DNA from: Galeopsis tetrahit
Taxonomy: Eukaryota > Streptophyta > Magnoliopsida > Lamiales > Lamiaceae
Direction of reading: 5' to 3'
DNA length: 64,000 nucleotides
Assembly: GCA_963675135.1 (NCBI GenBank)
Contig: OY776121.1
Location: 80,250,875-80,314,874, forward strand
The notes under the pieces are model-generated. The model did no database searches, was not told where the DNA came from, and worked only from the letters and a program-made list of their open reading frames with translations. How positions within the stretch are numbered: position 1 is the stretch's first letter; every line of letters begins with the position of its first letter. Shown here piece by piece: positions 56,001 through 64,000 of this stretch. The translations under genes were made by a program, and so were the position numbers.

Positions 56001-57704
56001 GAGCAAGGAAGGACTCTAGCATCTGTAGAAATGAGGCTCACTGGCTCTGAAGATGTTGTGCTACCAACCCTTGAGGCAAGAATCAGTGGTGTGGAATCTG
56101 GTCTCCAAACCATCTCCACTGAAGTTCAAAGTGCCAAATCAACCATGGAAGCCATCTCAGAGGAGGTCAAGAAAGAACAAAAGCTGCTGAGAGACAATCA
56201 CAATGCTAATGTCAAAGCTCTCAGGCTAACTGTCAAACAAGCCATTGGAAAGAAGACTGCACTGCAAAAGAGAAGAGCTGAAGAGCAAAGGCTAGCTATG
56301 GTCAAAGCTGCCTCAGAAAAATTTTCCCAAGATGTGCTGGCCAACATTGCTGAAGGTGCAGTGGCCAACCTCACTGAGCTTCTGAAAGCTAAATTGGATG
56401 CATCTCTCAAAGCAACCTTGGAGGAGGTTGTCCAACAAAAATTGAAGCATGTTCTAGCTTTTCTTAGCTTGAGCAATGATAAAATGCAAAATATACATGA
56501 TGAAAATGTATATTTGTTGGAAGAGATGAAGTCCCTAAACCAGGCCCAATCCCTGATGGCCTCAACAATGAGTGACCTCAAGCCCCAGTGTTTTGATGCT
56601 GCCAAAAAGGGGGAAAGGGAAAGAGCAAGGGCAAAAGGTGCCTTAGTAATTGGGAGTCCAGTGAAAGGGAAGGACAAAGTCCCTGAAGGAAAGGGAAAAG
56701 AGCCAGAAATGTTGAACTTGGAAGATTTGGATGAAGAGGAGCAGTTAGCATTGGCATTGAAAAACTCAATGGCCTCAGCTCAAGAGGAAAGAGTAAGGCT
56801 ACAACAAAGACCAGGTGGTGAAGTGTCAGGTTTGGACAAAGATGCTGAAGGTGTCCAAACCAGAGGAAAGATCAAGAAGGCCCAAGGAAAGAAGAGACAA
56901 ATTGAGAAATTCACTGACTTTCCTAGCAGCCTTGATCTTCCACCTGAATTCAGAATTGATGAAAATGAGCCTACATCAAAGAAAGCCAAAACTGCTGAAA
57001 GTACCAAGTCCACTGAAGACATTGAAGAAATATATGCTGAAGGATTTGGAACTGAACCTAAGAAGAAGACAACTGTTCTAGCCCATGATCCATCAAAGCT
57101 GTTTCATGAAGGGTATGGCAAAGACCCTGAAACACAACAGAAACTGGCCATGATGAGGGCCCATGAGAAAATGGATCTGATGGAAGAAGCCAACAGAGCA
57201 AGAGATGAAAGGAGAGCAAATTTTCAGAAACCAAGAAGGAGAAGAGCAGCTTACAGCAAGATGAAGCCTCAGCTTCTAATCCCAATGGACACCAAATATC
57301 CACACTTGGATAAATGGGTGCCAATTCAACTGAATGACACATGGGAAGAAGCCAAAAGGGAGTTTGTCTATGACTATTATGTCATTGACAGATGGAATGG
57401 AGGAGATGCAGACTCTGCCTTCACTGAGTTCATGCTAGAATACTACAGAGAGTTGTATCAACAACTTCTTGCAGCTGCTGACATTGCAAGATTTGAACTC
57501 ACAGCTCCCAAGCCAATCATATACATGCCTCCAAAGCTTGAAGGATGGATTGATCAAGCAAGAATTCTGAGAGAATTCACTAAAATCCTTAAGCTAAACA
57601 AGATGGTTCTTGGACCTAAGGGAACCAACCAAGAAGCCATGGCATTGAAAAGAAGAGTGTGGGCACAGTATGGAATGCTGCCACCCCCTGAGGATGATCT
57701 TTGA
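53013..57704 (+). CDS. Large extra ORF (aORF) of copia copy A, 1,563 residues
   Basis: Start chosen at ATG 53013 (MAPKVRPEMLVDFSNKDLD), matching the starts in copies B and C; the open frame extends upstream to 52848 but only with non-AUG codons. Regions: N-terminal ~300 residues, compact and conserved (FFAFLKWRGKPEDGE, LEGAFGLPYEGRNPE); basic stretch ~305-330; Pro/Ser/Glu-rich low complexity ~430-600 and ~700-950 with NLPE/NSPE words; coiled coil ~960-1170; a Lys/Glu-rich linker; conserved C-terminus ~1375-1563 (KWVPIQLNDTWEEAKREFV, WIDQARILREF). No signal peptide, membrane span or furin-like site is apparent, so it does not look like an envelope protein even though it occupies the Sirevirus env-like position. 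Function unknown; a structural or host-interacting protein is my guess. Confidence 0.85.
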   Translation: MAPKVRPEMLVDFSNKDLDLDFAYLSNKNNLHFEPIVSFESEDPEITPTLRWLRRAGLQKFMEERPSSCLESYMAEFFAFLKWRGKPEDGEVSTRLSYTAEGEEEERFHRVKFSSEDLEGAFGLPYEGRNPEVYGTGHEKEIAQEWLLVLGPLSSTQNKKTLKPEFLNLFEVVAKSLLSNTGSLEQVSHPRIRIMAAIIDASDKGIKFDWRTFIMSEMMKEKAKFKVKTHNKMVLEGKIKYCTRASLLIERFSHYSQMQTFAKPLPAQKILFRKLSKKTEKRRMLLAKPAEEQEEEKPKMKKRTKARAVKTRKMSQLSSKEASGASAEVDAVAEEGVSVPSDHSEELRRKYNETRQKKKGDKRIREVVPEKKGSGSSRASKRRAKPTEKVLELQEERSLQLALRESRAESRTKSMSRTNSSGSGTPESKVPEGQPIEANLPETQNLEPNSPETHVTPSNQPITPVNLTKRYSPEGNVQRSGIDVLADLAVDETRLLSPLDSSMLNYSKLLEHALHEPTPLSKAPSDSLLSKATETPSFEPNPSQANIPELNLPEATLGEPRANSPITQSPHSSGDEEEYTFESMLRGGAKATVDSLYPQLAEFPRIQKAFHDLRMLVDVKDKSMMEISQVIQDKGANWWQIEENRLLHFAGVTKTRFLIDENIFAKLVADKIEEEKERKAKGIKHPDSSSNDDDSPDDPSNPSNPNPPETPQANLLESFQPKSSIADRLSNPPKTYHRKGSVLSEVLTKGGNTTKDTSANEGSSEPKAQPKDVEVPVLEATLIKAYSVSEELDTDQPLIIQDDSVAADISTVISPQLPSLNLVEGGDAAGLREGVEKESSFEKSEGVEDEREVVITKIVSVPPYEGGISEEGQVILEVKSELQESLDERRPDSLSENIIKEGRKEQVENEKKTVDVSESYTKEIEGDECLFPNLFDLSDVAGISLDQIFADEFLTDAPIQVDTGSAQALLGMQSEKLDSLAHQVQSAHAETSGALNEQGRTLASVEMRLTGSEDVVLPTLEARISGVESGLQTISTEVQSAKSTMEAISEEVKKEQKLLRDNHNANVKALRLTVKQAIGKKTALQKRRAEEQRLAMVKAASEKFSQDVLANIAEGAVANLTELLKAKLDASLKATLEEVVQQKLKHVLAFLSLSNDKMQNIHDENVYLLEEMKSLNQAQSLMASTMSDLKPQCFDAAKKGERERARAKGALVIGSPVKGKDKVPEGKGKEPEMLNLEDLDEEEQLALALKNSMASAQEERVRLQQRPGGEVSGLDKDAEGVQTRGKIKKAQGKKRQIEKFTDFPSSLDLPPEFRIDENEPTSKKAKTAESTKSTEDIEEIYAEGFGTEPKKKTTVLAHDPSKLFHEGYGKDPETQQKLAMMRAHEKMDLMEEANRARDERRANFQKPRRRRAAYSKMKPQLLIPMDTKYPHLDKWVPIQLNDTWEEAKREFVYDYYVIDRWNGGDADSAFTEFMLEYYRELYQQLLAAADIARFELTAPKPIIYMPPKLEGWIDQARILREFTKILKLNKMVLGPKGTNQEAMALKRRVWAQYGMLPPPEDDL

Positions 57705-58160
57705 AATGGCTAAGTCTTCTGACCTTTCTTGATTGATCAACTATGCTAAAATATGGTCAAGATTGCTGATATGGTGTGCTAATCTGGTTGCTCTGATCTG
57801 TTAAAGATTGCTCTGATACAAGCTCTGTGATCTGATGCTGAATATCTTATTTTATGTCTTGAACTGTTAGAATGAAATGACTCTGATGTATTTAAGTGTT
57901 ATTGATTCATGCTCTGATATGTTAATTTCAACTATCAACATGCCTGTAATGATTTTTGAATGAATGATAGTTGAACTTATTTTGAATCAAGAAACACTAA
58001 TCTCTCTATGCCTATCTTGAACCTACTTGCAACAGAAACAGTGAATACACTAACACATCATTTTTTCAGGAATATTGACCTTAGTCATGACTTCTGAAGA
58101 TACATGTAATAGGTGTAGACAAGTCACTTTTGCTTAAATAATGTAGGTTTTGGCATCATC
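57705..58160. other. 3' spacer of copia copy A, non-coding
   Basis: Homologous to 23066-23508 and 827-1273. Contains repeated GCTCTGAT-like words (57790-57920). No conserved frame. Confidence 0.7.
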
Positions 58161-58174
58161 AAAAAGGGGGAAAT
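58161..58174 (+). other. Polypurine tract of copia copy A
   Basis: AAAAAGGGGGAAAT immediately before the 3' LTR; identical in copies B and C and of the form described for Sireviruses. Confidence 0.93.
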
Positions 58175-59988
58175 TGTTGGGAATAAAATGAGATATGTTT
58201 TGATCTAATACCAAAACCCCCTGAGACATGCCTAAGTCAAATTGATAGTGTTCTAAAAATGTTAGAACACATAGCATAAGGCTAGATGAGAAGCTAAAAT
58301 GTTAGGCAGCTCTTAGACAATTAGATGCACAATTTGAGGGGGAACCTATGCTTTGAAGATGATCAAGATCAAGTCCCCTCAAGGCTCAAATTCTGGAACA
58401 ATCACTTAAGAGCAAGGACACTCTATGGAAAACCAAATGCACTGATCAGGAGAGTTGTCCAGAGAAGATGTTCTTATGCAAGAACAAGATTGTAAAGCTC
58501 AAAAGGACAAGTCCAATAAGATGATCTTATCAGGAGAGTTGTCCAGAGAAGCCAACTCTATGTGTAAAGTGCTCTGATGCTAAAAGACCAAATATGCTGA
58601 TCAGAAGAGTTGTCCAGAAGAGTTGTCTCAGCATGATTAAATCAGAACAGATGTTCTAAAGGTTGAAGGTCAACTATGCTGAAGAGAAAGAGACAACCAC
58701 ACCCTAAAGATCACCAAAGAAATAAGCTAAGATCACCTTGAAGTGAAATAGAGGGAAAGAGCCAAGTTATCTGAAGAAGAGCAAGCCAACCTTGCTGAAA
58801 GGCAAAACTGCTGATAGTGATAAGGAGAGTTGTCCAAATAATAAGGAATGTTGTCCTATCATTGGATCAACCTTCAGAAGCCATGTCCAAGTCCTAACAA
58901 GAAGTCAAACATTGGGAAAAGTGCTGCAGAATGAAGACAAAACTGTTACAGCCGTTTATTACCCAAATAAGGACATGTCACTATCAAGAATCTGTCTTCC
59001 AGTTTGAAGAACTCAAGGAAGACATTTATAGCAATTTGGGGCTGCCTCTCCAACGGGCAAATCCTCCATTTTGTCTATAAATACAGAAGTGTGAAGACCA
59101 TTTGAAAGCACCTCAACCTCAACACAATCCAACTAAGCTCAAAGTTCTTACAAGCTAGAGTGCTTTCAAAGCTTTCAAAGACTATCTTAGTCTTCAAACA
59201 CTTCATCTAAGCTGAACTTCATTGTATATCCATACACAAGCTTAGAGAGATATCCTATCCTTATACACTGATCTTCATTGTAAAGGATATCTCATTAGTT
59301 GGAACCTTACTTCAATCCTTACCCCTTTCAAGTGAGAAAGTGAGAAGGTTGTAGTAGTAGAAGTGGTAGGAGCTGACTGTTGAGAGAAGAACAGTTCAGT
59401 TCTGAGTTGAGAAGAGGGTACTAGGACTCTAGACATCCTAGGGATCAATTCACCAAGGAGTGGTGTTCTTGATCAAGTGCACCTTGGCACTATAAAACAA
59501 GTTAATTCCAAGAGTAAAGGAATTATCCTGTTAAATCAGGGAAAGTGGATGTAGGAGCTTGAGTCTCTGAACCACTATAAACTCTTGTGTTGATTTACTT
59601 TACAAGTACTTACATTCACTCAACACTGCACACAAAACTGATCTTTCAAAGATACATATTCAAAGACTGTGCAAAACTGTTTTGGACAACTTCCCTAAAG
59701 CTTAACTGGACTGTTTTGGATTGAGAAAGTGATTTCAGAAATTCAAGGAGTCTAAACTTAAAGGGCCAACCACTATTCCGCACATATAACTCCCCTAGAT
59801 AGTTATTCAACTAAGTACTCAATAGTACTTAGTAGTTTGATTATCTTAGAAGAGTTAATCTTCTTCAGCAGAGTTGTCCAAGACAACCTTGCTGAAACTC
59901 TGGTTTGATCAAATTAGCAAAAGAATTGCATACAAGTGTATTCCCCCCCCCCCCATACACTTGTCATATACTCCTTTCAGGACCAACA
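58175..59988 (+). repeat. 3' LTR of copia copy A
   Basis: 1,814 bp. Differs from the 5' LTR by about nine substitutions and one extra C in the poly-C run (12 versus 11). TATA at 59076-59083. Confidence 0.96.
59932..59964 (+). repeat. Poly-C loop hairpin in the LTR
   Basis: ACAAGTGTAT (59932-59941) and ATACACTTGT (59955-59964) are perfect inverse complements enclosing T plus 12 C. The same structure with 11 C lies in the 5' LTR (about 46290-46320), and with 9 G on the plus strand in copy B (21139-21169 and about 32783-32812). Confidence 0.8.
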
Positions 59989-60189
59989 AGGTGTAAAATT
60001 CCTTTTATGCCCTCCTATCTCTCCTTTTTCAAATTTCAAATCCACATCTATCAAATTCATTTTTTTTTTCTCGGGAAAATCTTCTTTCTCTATCATCTCT
60101 CTTAAATCTCATTGCTCTCTCATCTCAAGAAGACTGGGTTTCATCTTGATTTTTTTCCTTTTGATTCGTTCATCTTGTTTATTTTATTT

Positions 60190-60830
60190 AAACGCACGGC
60201 GGGGCGACGTGTGTGGAGGGGAGAAGGATGCGGCGGCGGCGACGACGGGAGTGAGAGTGGCGGCGCTGCCGCACGCTGGGGGTACAAAAATTGAAAAAAA
60301 ATAAGTGGAAAGCCATCGAGAGGAAGGGACGGCGGTCGCGGTGTTGGTGCGAGGGTTTGGGTGGGGGAAGGCAGGGCGGCGGCGCTGGGCGAGGGAGAAG
60401 AGGCGCCGCCGTCGAGATGTAACAGATCTGAAGAAAAAAAGCGAGGGAGGGAAGGAGGAGGGGATGGCGACTTTTGGTGGATCTATCTTTGGTCGACGTC
60501 GGCGCCGATCTGCAACTCCACCGTGAGAGTCGAAGAGGGCAGCGACTGAAGAGGATGGGGTTTGTCGATTTTTTTCGATTTCTGGTATTACTTTTTATGT
60601 TTTCAAATGTGATGTACTTTTCCGGCTTTGGATTTCGTGTTTGATTTCTGGTTTGTGTTTCGTTTTTTCCGGCTTTGCGTCGGAGCTCTGCGCGTTTTCC
60701 TGATTTGGGGTTTTCGACAGGTGGTGTTGCTGTAACGGATGGGCGGCGGAGCTCTGCGCGTCGCCGACTGTGGTGTCGGCGGCCAAACAGGTTCTAGGGC
60801 AGAGACTAGGGTTCTGTCCTTTCAATGGGT
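60190..60830. other. GC-rich island, unidentified (D2)
   Basis: Duplicate of 10930-11570 with a few substitutions (for example CGACGTG for CGACCTG near 60206). Confidence 0.45.
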
Positions 60831-61465
60831 TTACTAATTGCTAGCCCAGGTGTGCACCCCCAGTTTCAGTTAATACACCCCCATATTCACACCACCAGTT
60901 TCATTCAACCAAATACTGTAAAATAAATAATTAATGACGACTACTCAAAGTAAAAATAATCTATTTTTTTGAGGATGTGGTTTGAGTATGTCAATATTTG
61001 AAATTTCGGTATTAATCGACCGTGTCTATCTAGTATTTGGGGATGTTTTTGCAAAATAAATCTTCCACACTTTTAATTCATTTTAAGTAATTATTATCTT
61101 CTAAAGTATTAAATATAATTATTATCTGTAAAATAAACTCAATATATGCATTATTTATTGCTATGCAATGTGCGTATGCATTATTTGTTGGATATATCTT
61201 AAATCGTTTTATATTTTTTAAATTGTAATTTATATTTTCAAGAGCTTTTTAATAAATTTTTTGAAAAAATAATCAACAAATTAAATTGTTTTTTACTAGT
61301 ACGTAATGTGTTGTAAATATGCATCATTTACTCGGTATATGCATTATTTGTTGCTAGTATGCAATGTGTGTATGCATTATTTATTATTAGAATGCAATGT
61401 GTGTGTGCATTATATAATGCTCGTATGCAATGTTTGTGCAAACATGTACTTAATATAATGTAATA
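60831..61465. repeat. AT-rich spacer with TGCATTATT minisatellite (D2)
   Basis: Duplicate of 11571-12205; no gene seen. Confidence 0.55.
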
Positions 61466-61757
61466 CTCCCTCCGTCCAATTTTATTATGCCCACTTCTCC
61501 GAGCACGGATTTTAATGAATATTGATTAGTTTATTCATAAAGTAGATAAGTTGAGGGTATAATAGGGTATTGTGGGTCCATTTGTAAATAAATGATTGTT
61601 TATTAATAAAGTGGATGGCAAAGTGGGTAAATAAGTGATGGTAGGAGGGTGGAGATAAAGTAGTATGAATAGTATTGTTTCCAAAAAGGGGTATGGGCAT
61701 AATAAAATTGGACAACCAAAAAAGAAAAGTGGGAATAATGAAATTGGACGGAGGGAG
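61466..61757. mobile_element. Stowaway-type MITE, second family (D2)
   Basis: Duplicate of 12206-12497 with the same ends and TA flanks. Confidence 0.9.
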
Positions 61758-62740
61758 TATTATATAAAAAAATTAAATAAAATAGAAACTAAAAATTATT
61801 CTATAATTTAAAATTTGAATGTAAATAATTTTTGAAAAAAATAATTATAATATAAAAAAAGAAAATCAATTTCCAAATGCCTTATAATATAAAAAAGAAA
61901 TAACGTAAGAAAAGTAAAAAGAAATAACATTCCATTAAAAAAAACAGAATAAAAATTTTTTTTGAACAAATAAATAATTTTTAAATAAAATTTGAATACA
62001 AATATAAAATAATAATATTAATTAATGATGTTGAAAAATAATTTTTAAAATTTGAATATAACATAATAAATTTGAGATTGTAAGGTGAAATAAGTTAAAT
62101 GAAGGATATAATAGTAATTTTATACCCCATTTTGTTGCTCTAACTAATAAAAAATCGAGGTGGTAGTTTTTCCTAAATTTTTTTTCAGAAATGTAGGTAT
62201 AAACAATTTTTCCAAAAATTAATTAATGGATGAAAGGTTATAAGGCCACGTGTCCGTTGCCGGAGGTGATTGCATAGGATCGGAGCATCAGAAGGTGATA
62301 ATTGGATTGAAAAAGAGCTGGCTATTGTTTTGTTGCATACTAGGAAGGAAGAATTCATGTGTTATGGATTCTTTCGATCGGTTATTATTGTTTTATTAAT
62401 ATATAGCTAGCTAGATTGAAACAATTTTTTTTGTCACTTAATTGCATTATTTTACTACAACACTTTACAAGAATAATTTGTGCTAAATTAAAAAATATTA
62501 TAGAAACACATGTTTGCAATACATAAATTAATTTTAGAGAATATTACCTAATAAGGTCACTTTTATAAACTCTTAAACAACTAAAACATACAACTTTAAA
62601 TAATTTTCTAATAAGGTCATTTTTGTGTCAAAAAACCGTATTTGCCCTTTATATTAATATAACCTTTAAATTAATAGATTTTAAATCTTAATTCAAAATT
62701 TAAATTCAAACATCAATTCCCCAATTATAGCGCATATTAA
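61758..62740. other. AT-rich end of D2 and unique flank, no gene seen
   Basis: D2 ends at 62209. The unique part holds a G-box-like CCACGTGTCC (62248-62257), about 500 bp upstream of the DUF868 pseudogene, and short repeated AATAAGGTCA(C/T)TTTT words (62550-62620). Confidence 0.45.
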
Positions 62741-63574
62741 AAAAAAATCTTGACCTTCTTAAAATCTTCCAAAATACGCGATTACCATTTAATTTCTTCA
62801 ATTCAGAATGTAGTTACATGTTTATACAAAATCAATCTCTCCTCCCACAAGCACTTTCTAATTTCTCTCTCATGGACCAAAACCAATCTCTCCAATGGCC
62901 TCAACATAATCATCGGCCAAGATCCATCCACCTCCTTCAAATTAAACACCAACCCTCGGATTTTCCGCAAGCTGAAAGGGATAAAAACCATCGAATTCCA
63001 CACCAGCACCATTGAAATATACTGGGATCTCTCAACGGCCCGTTACGAAACAGGGCCCGAACCCCTCGACGGCTTCTACGTCATCATCACCGTCGATTCA
63101 GAGCTCGGGCTTGTCGTGGGGGATATGGGCCAAGAGAGGAGGCTGAAATTTGGGGCAAAAATGCCTAAATCGTGGCTGATTTCGCGGCAAGAGCACTTTT
63201 CGGGAAATACAGTGTATTCAACGAGGGCCCGATTCTGCGATGCGGGCCTCCCGCATGATATCCTGATCCATTGCAGCGGGGAAAACGAGGGATTAAAGCA
63301 TCCGGTGTTGTCCGTTTGCATCGACAAGAAAACTGTGATTCGTGTGAAGAGGCTGCAGTGGAATTTCAGGGGGAATCAGACGATTTTTCTCGACGGATTG
63401 CTGGTTGATCTAATGTGGGATGTTCATGGCTGATTTCATAATCCGCCGGGCCCGGGATATGCGGTCTTTATGTTCAGGACAAGAAGCGGGATGGATAGCA
63501 GGCTGTGGCTGGAGGAGAAACTGGTGCAGAAAGATGAGTTTTCGCTCATGATTTACGCCTGTAAGACCATATGA
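62741..63574 (+). pseudogene. DUF868 family protein pseudogene
   Basis: The frame opens after TAA at 62738-62740 and has no ATG before the conserved region; the first in-frame Met is deep inside (GDMGQ). The family pattern is clear: QNVVTCLYK, LISLSWTK, TIEIYWDLSTARYETGPEP, DGFYVIITVDSE, VVGDMGQE, STRARFCD, then VKRLQWNFRGNQTIFLDG and DVH. A TGA at 63431-63433 interrupts where the family has Trp (DVHDW). The frame then continues 46 codons (NPPGPGYAVFMFR ... EEKLVQKDEFSLMIYACK) to TGA at 63572-63574. Loss of the start plus a nonsense codon in a conserved position makes it a pseudogene; a start in an upstream exon cannot be excluded. The molecular function of DUF868 proteins is unknown to me. 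Confidence 0.82.
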
Positions 63575-64000
63575 TATGAAATCAAATAATTTTTAGGATC
63601 ATAATTAATTTCTCTGATTTTTGTTGTTGATTACTTATGAAATTGCAGTTTTGTTTCTTTTTTACGAATGTAAACTGTAGATTAGAGTCACTACTGTGTT
63701 TTGAAGATTGAAATTCAGTCTTCATTCATTTCCATCCCTAATAATTGATTTTTTTTTTTAAATTTAATTCTAATTTTCTGGTTGCGTTTTGGAGTAGTTT
63801 AATTGTGCATATTTCCCTGTAACTATAGATATGCACATTACCGTATGCATGTATATATGCATATCGTATAGTGCATTTCACATATGCACATATATAAAAT
63901 GCATGTACCCCGTTTTCATTCAGTGCATATTAAACTTCATAATCTATCTTCATATATGTATGCATATTCAAACAATGGGTTTTCTTTCCTTTTCTCACAG
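63575..64000. other. 3' flank with ATGCAT/TATGCA-rich tract
   Basis: Alternating TATGCATATG-type words at 63820-63970; no gene seen. Confidence 0.45.

Larger units (their letters stand above)
44533..59988 (+). mobile_element. Copia-family (Sirevirus-like) retrotransposon copy A, complete
   Basis: 15,456 bp, TG...CA ends, AGGTG target duplication. Order: 5' LTR, primer site, gag (822 codons), in-frame UAA, pol (1,129 codons with protease, integrase, RT and RNase H in copia order), spacer, extra ORF (1,563 codons), spacer, polypurine tract and 3' LTR. LTRs of 1,813 and 1,814 bp differ by about nine substitutions and one C by eye, so it inserted recently. All catalytic motifs are present, making it a candidate autonomous member that could supply proteins to copy B. 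Size, coiled-coil gag and the downstream ORF point to the Sirevirus/Maximus branch. Confidence 0.97.
59989..62209 (+). repeat. Segmental duplication block, copy D2, right part
   Basis: Starts with the right AGGTG of copy A and matches 10729-12948 at an offset of about 49,260. Homology ends at AACAATTT (62202-62209). Confidence 0.95.

Noticed and set aside
53013..57704. Extra ORF as an envelope glycoprotein
   Set aside because: No signal peptide, hydrophobic fusion segment or membrane anchor is visible; only its position matches Sirevirus env-like genes.
6565..62209. D1 and D2 as giant LTRs of one element
   Set aside because: The blocks lack TG/CA ends, a primer site or polypurine tract at their borders, and the left border lies inside a MULE inverted repeat. 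A segmental duplication fits better.

Overview
The window looks like a repeat-rich stretch of a eudicot nuclear genome. It has AT-rich intergenic DNA, intron-containing fragments of plant genes (COP9 signalosome subunit 1, MORC ATPase, ubiquitin-conjugating E2, PLIM2-type LIM protein), a KIB1-4/DUF295-type gene and a DUF868-type pseudogene. Most of the sequence is transposable elements. Every call is from reading the sequence; no database search was run.

Three copies of one Ty1/copia family make up more than half of the window. Copy C (1-6564, minus strand, cut by the window edge) is old, truncated and full of stops and frameshifts. Copy B (21114-34679, minus strand) is complete from LTR to LTR with a TCTCT target duplication, but it has a nonsense codon in gag and a 2.16-kb deletion that removed protease, integrase and the start of reverse transcriptase. 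Copy A (44533-59988, plus strand) has near-identical LTRs, an AGGTG target duplication, PBS, PPT, intact-looking gag and pol frames separated only by an in-frame UAA, and a very large third ORF of about 1,563 codons downstream of pol. The layout (long coiled-coil gag, extra ORF after pol, A5G5 polypurine tract, Met-tRNA primer site) fits the Sirevirus/Maximus branch of copia.

A block of about 6.4 kb occurs twice in direct orientation: 6565-12948 (D1) and 40360-62209 (D2, interrupted by copy A). It carries a long-inverted-repeat MULE with 9-bp target duplications (complete in D2, cut in D1), a tRNA-like sequence, nested Stowaway and PIF/Harbinger-type MITEs, and a GC-rich island. D1 supplies the exact empty site for copy A.

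Between the blocks, 12949-21113 holds more Stowaway MITEs, a tRNA-derived SINE whose B-box region is amplified in tandem, a 372-bp Helitron, a gene-fragment composite and one apparently intact gene (18806-19756). Copy B sits inside exon 1 of a CSN1 fragment. Immediately to its right, pieces of MORC, E2 and PLIM2 genes with retained introns lie within about 1.5 kb, followed by a ~600-bp-period tandem array. This is the signature of transposon gene capture, most likely by a Helitron. The right edge (62741-63574) is a DUF868 pseudogene lacking a start codon and carrying a premature stop.
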